A DNA stretch of 64,000 nucleotides. It comes from Tachypleus tridentatus. Lineage: Eukaryota; Arthropoda; Merostomata; Xiphosura; Limulidae. Below, piece after piece: positions 62,901 through 64,000 of this stretch (the stretch's first letter is position 1; every line of letters begins with the position of its first letter). The stretch is from the NCBI RefSeq assembly GCF_004210375.1, contig NC_134834.1, positions 150,755,009 through 150,819,008 of the forward strand, given 5' to 3'. A model generated the notes under the pieces. It worked only from the letters and a program-made list of their open reading frames with translations, made no database searches and was not told the origin of the DNA. The position numbers and the translations under genes are program-made.

Positions 62901-64000
62901 TTAAGTTTATCATTGGAGCATCTTATTTACATGTTAACTAATGTTATTTTACCTTATGTGAAAGAGGAATGCAGAAGAACCCTATCTTCTGCAACATGGT
63001 GGTAACCCACCATCACGTTACCAGCACTGATGAAATGGCTATACAAGTGCTTTTGAGCAATTAGCATTTCTTACAATCTCAAACCAACAGGTTTCTAGTT
63101 ACCAAGTAATCTGAACAGGTTGGATGTACTCTTGTTGTCTGCACATAACTGTTGAACTTAGTTTTCTATTGCACATGGTAACAAAGCTCTAAATGATTTT
63201 GGTTGCAGATAACAGTAAATAAACCATGGAATTATTTTTTAGTTCTTGTAGTTAACAGTTGTACTTCCAGATAATGTACATGTTTATAACTTACTAAGAT
63301 ATATTTTCTGTATAGTATAGTCTTCCTTAACTAAGAAATTCAAAGAAAGCAATTTTTACCCACAAGATGCATGCAATAGAAGGTTGTTACATGCAGACTT
63401 GTCAGTTCAATAGAATATTAAATCCAGGTTATTTCAATAGCCCTTTAGTATTAAGAAACAGAATTGACAAACTGTGTGTGCATATTAATTTCAGTGTTTT
63501 TAATACATTGTATTTAAGGTGATAGATACAATGTTTGTCTGACAACCATAATAGCCTTCATGGCCTACCATTTCTTCCAAGATTTGTTTATGCTCTTTAT
63601 CATCAGTTTTCTTCTGTATGGCCTTCAGAAGGAGAGGGTACTTGGTCAGTCGCTGAACTGGCTTGACCAGGAGATCAGTAAGCTGTAGTCGATCACACTC
63701 CTTTCTGGTCTCACACCACTGGAAGATGAAAGACCAATTTCACTTACACAAAGGGTATGATTTATATGAACACTAATTGCTTAGAGAGACCATGTAAAAA
63801 ATAAAAGAATACTGTTCTATTTCAAGACATTACAATAAAGGAGAGAAAGCCTGAAACATAAAGACTAAAAATGTACAGAATCACTGGTGCCATCTAATGG
63901 CTACTCTGATAGTTTAAATAAGATGTTTGTGTTGTGGAAAATTTACCACTTACTGTAACATAGGATTTAAACAGCTCATTTTCCTTGTTCTTGTCTTTCA
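56954..64000 (-). CDS. PLEKHG5: PLEKHG5/Syx-like RhoGEF, 9 exons, 3' part of gene
   Basis: PLEKHG5 (Syx) is a Dbl-family guanine-nucleotide exchange factor for RhoA, recruited to cell junctions through a C-terminal PDZ ligand. Exons on the minus strand: 64000-63954 (partial), 63718-63569, 62456-62319, 62165-62037, 60677-60435, 60230-59997, 59698-59435, 57793-57078, 56963-56954. Phases agree throughout; about 642 residues. The DH domain end (RLQLTDLLVKPVQRLTKYPL) is followed by a linker with RLASILSRIESYDV and a PH domain (DVHCFLFTDMFLICKAVGKK, VRELKDGGGLL, YLNEFCVV). Next come about 400 residues of Ser/Pro-rich disordered tail, then DLRRMKELILNS ending Ser-Glu-Val. From memory, human PLEKHG5 aligns in every block (EVYCFLFTDLLLVTKAVKK, CRELRDPGSF, YLNEF, TASEV end). 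The 5' part and most of the DH domain lie right of the window. Confidence 0.94.
57078..57793 (-). CDS. PLEKHG5: PLEKHG5 long penultimate coding exon
   Basis: 238 codons plus 2 nt, low complexity, ending KVDLRRMKELILNSYSVEA and a split Ser codon at donor GTAAGT. The acceptor is placed at 57793 (CTACAACAG then GTTCCT) because it keeps phase with the exon ending at 59435. An upstream AG at 57837 would need an extra exon in between, which I did not find. Reading through the donor gives a TAA at once. Confidence 0.88.
57837..59434. other. PLEKHG5 intron, nothing recognised
   Basis: About 1.6 kb of unique AT-rich sequence; no exon-like frame or repeat found. Confidence 0.4.
59435..59698 (-). CDS. 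PLEKHG5: PLEKHG5 exon: disordered tail, Ser/Thr-rich
   Basis: Eighty-eight codons between TTTTTACAG and GTAAGT, phase 0/0. Contains RAHSFETRSGPVSVTVTSPR and NRRNFFLRGVDPSEPTPS, with several SP/TP sites, so it may be phosphorylated (inference). Confidence 0.9.
59997..60230 (-). CDS. PLEKHG5: PLEKHG5 exon: post-PH disordered segment
   Basis: Seventy-eight codons after the strong acceptor CCTTCCTCAG; donor GTAAGA. Gln/Glu-rich start (EDYQEAKRTSQHQPS), then a Ser-rich stretch with LLGTLNVLSPQSSSQ. No domain. Placement and phase support it. Confidence 0.9.
60435..60677 (-). CDS. PLEKHG5: PLEKHG5 exon: PH domain
   Basis: Eighty-one codons between TCCATTAG and GTAAGG. DVHCFLFTDMFLICKAVGKK, KVRIVRQPYLIERLKVRELK and YLNEF are PLEKHG5 PH strands; NWIDNIRKAQ is the C-terminal PH helix with its conserved Trp. 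Confidence 0.97.
60678..61858. other. PLEKHG5 intron, nothing recognised before the SINE
   Basis: Unique AT-rich sequence with no exon-like frame on the minus strand. Confidence 0.4.
61859..61982 (-). mobile_element. Family-2 SINE in PLEKHG5 intron
   Basis: Target duplication GACTTTTGAG at 61849-61858 and 61983-61992. Plus-strand text starts with a TG run (inverse of the CA tail), TTCTTATAGCAAAGCCACAT, GGGAATCGAACCCCTGATTT (inverse B box) and GTAAATCCGGAGACATACAG. Confidence 0.9.
62037..62165 (-). CDS. PLEKHG5: PLEKHG5 exon: linker and start of PH domain
   Basis: Forty-three codons after TTCTTTCAG. LNLDLTQPMPGCSDQQTRQL followed by IVESAGLKLRD matches PLEKHG5 LHLDLTAPIPG ... TRQLLLEGSLRMKE, where the PH domain begins. 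The donor GTACCA is weak but the frame joins exactly. Confidence 0.94.
62319..62456 (-). CDS. PLEKHG5: PLEKHG5 exon: DH end and DH-PH linker
   Basis: Forty-six codons. KESVESFVQNVNSSISHHHE and KKRLASILSRIESYDVID match PLEKHG5 VERFIHHVN and RLAAVVSRIDAYEVVE. Phase 0/0; donor GTGGGT. Confidence 0.95.
62499..63568. other. PLEKHG5 intron, nothing recognised
   Basis: Unique AT-rich sequence between exons; the plus-strand frame at 62691-62885 has no features. Confidence 0.4.
63569..63718 (-). CDS. PLEKHG5: PLEKHG5 exon: DH domain conserved region 3
   Basis: Fifty codons, phase 0/0, acceptor ATCTTCCAG and donor GTAGGC. It holds the DH core helix motif LLVKPVQRLTKYPLLLKAI, near-invariant in Dbl-family GEFs, then KKTDDKEHKQILEEM. 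Confidence 0.96.
63954..64000 (-). CDS. PLEKHG5: PLEKHG5 exon (partial): DH domain
   Basis: Fifteen codons to the window edge, KDKNKENELFKSYVT, with donor GTAAGT. It leads into WCETRK of the next exon, as in PLEKHG5 (YVTWC-type junction in the DH domain). Confidence 0.82.

Overview
The window looks like animal nuclear DNA. It carries two conserved bilaterian genes split into many short exons by long, AT-rich introns packed with transposon relics and minisatellites. Both main SINE families, including one with a tRNA-Thr(CGU)-like head, are ones I associate from memory with horseshoe crabs (Limulus/Tachypleus). That taxonomic call is an inference; an arthropod, probably a chelicerate, is the safer statement. 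There is no bacterial, viral or organellar gene content.

Gene 1, plus strand, about 520-37015, is kazrin (KAZN family). Twelve exons join in consistent phase to 694 codons and run to the stop. They give a coiled-coil N-terminal part (the start lies left of the window), a basic linker with a conserved GSITRVF-type motif, and three C-terminal SAM domains. Its introns hold an internally deleted hAT element, TTAA-flanked and TA-flanked MITEs, SINEs, a 5'-complete but 3'-truncated LINE nested in Penelope-like debris, a Tc1 relic, a 4.4-kb satellite of about 43-bp units, a second LINE with a 12-bp target duplication, and at least seven other tandem arrays.

Gene 2, minus strand, 64000 down to 56954, is a PLEKHG5/Syx-type RhoGEF. 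The window holds the end of its DH domain (core motif RLTKYPLLL), the PH domain, a long disordered tail and a last coding segment of only 10 nt that supplies a C-terminal Ser-Glu-Val PDZ ligand. The two genes are convergent. Both end in class-I PDZ-ligand-like sequences, and both human counterparts lie in 1p36.

The 20-kb interval between them (37-57 kb) has no convincing host gene. It contains a relic of a multicopy transposon-like ORF that I could not name, flanked by inner inverted and outer direct repeats. It also holds a young 5'-truncated LINE (10-bp target duplication) whose 3' UTR carries three copies of a two-stem RNA hairpin supported by compensatory changes, plus several MITEs and SINEs. 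No CRISPR, operon or microbial defence system is present. The best leads are the 10-nt terminal coding exon of PLEKHG5, the covarying LINE 3'-UTR hairpins, the unnamed element at 40488-41965 and the palindrome-phased satellite in kazrin.
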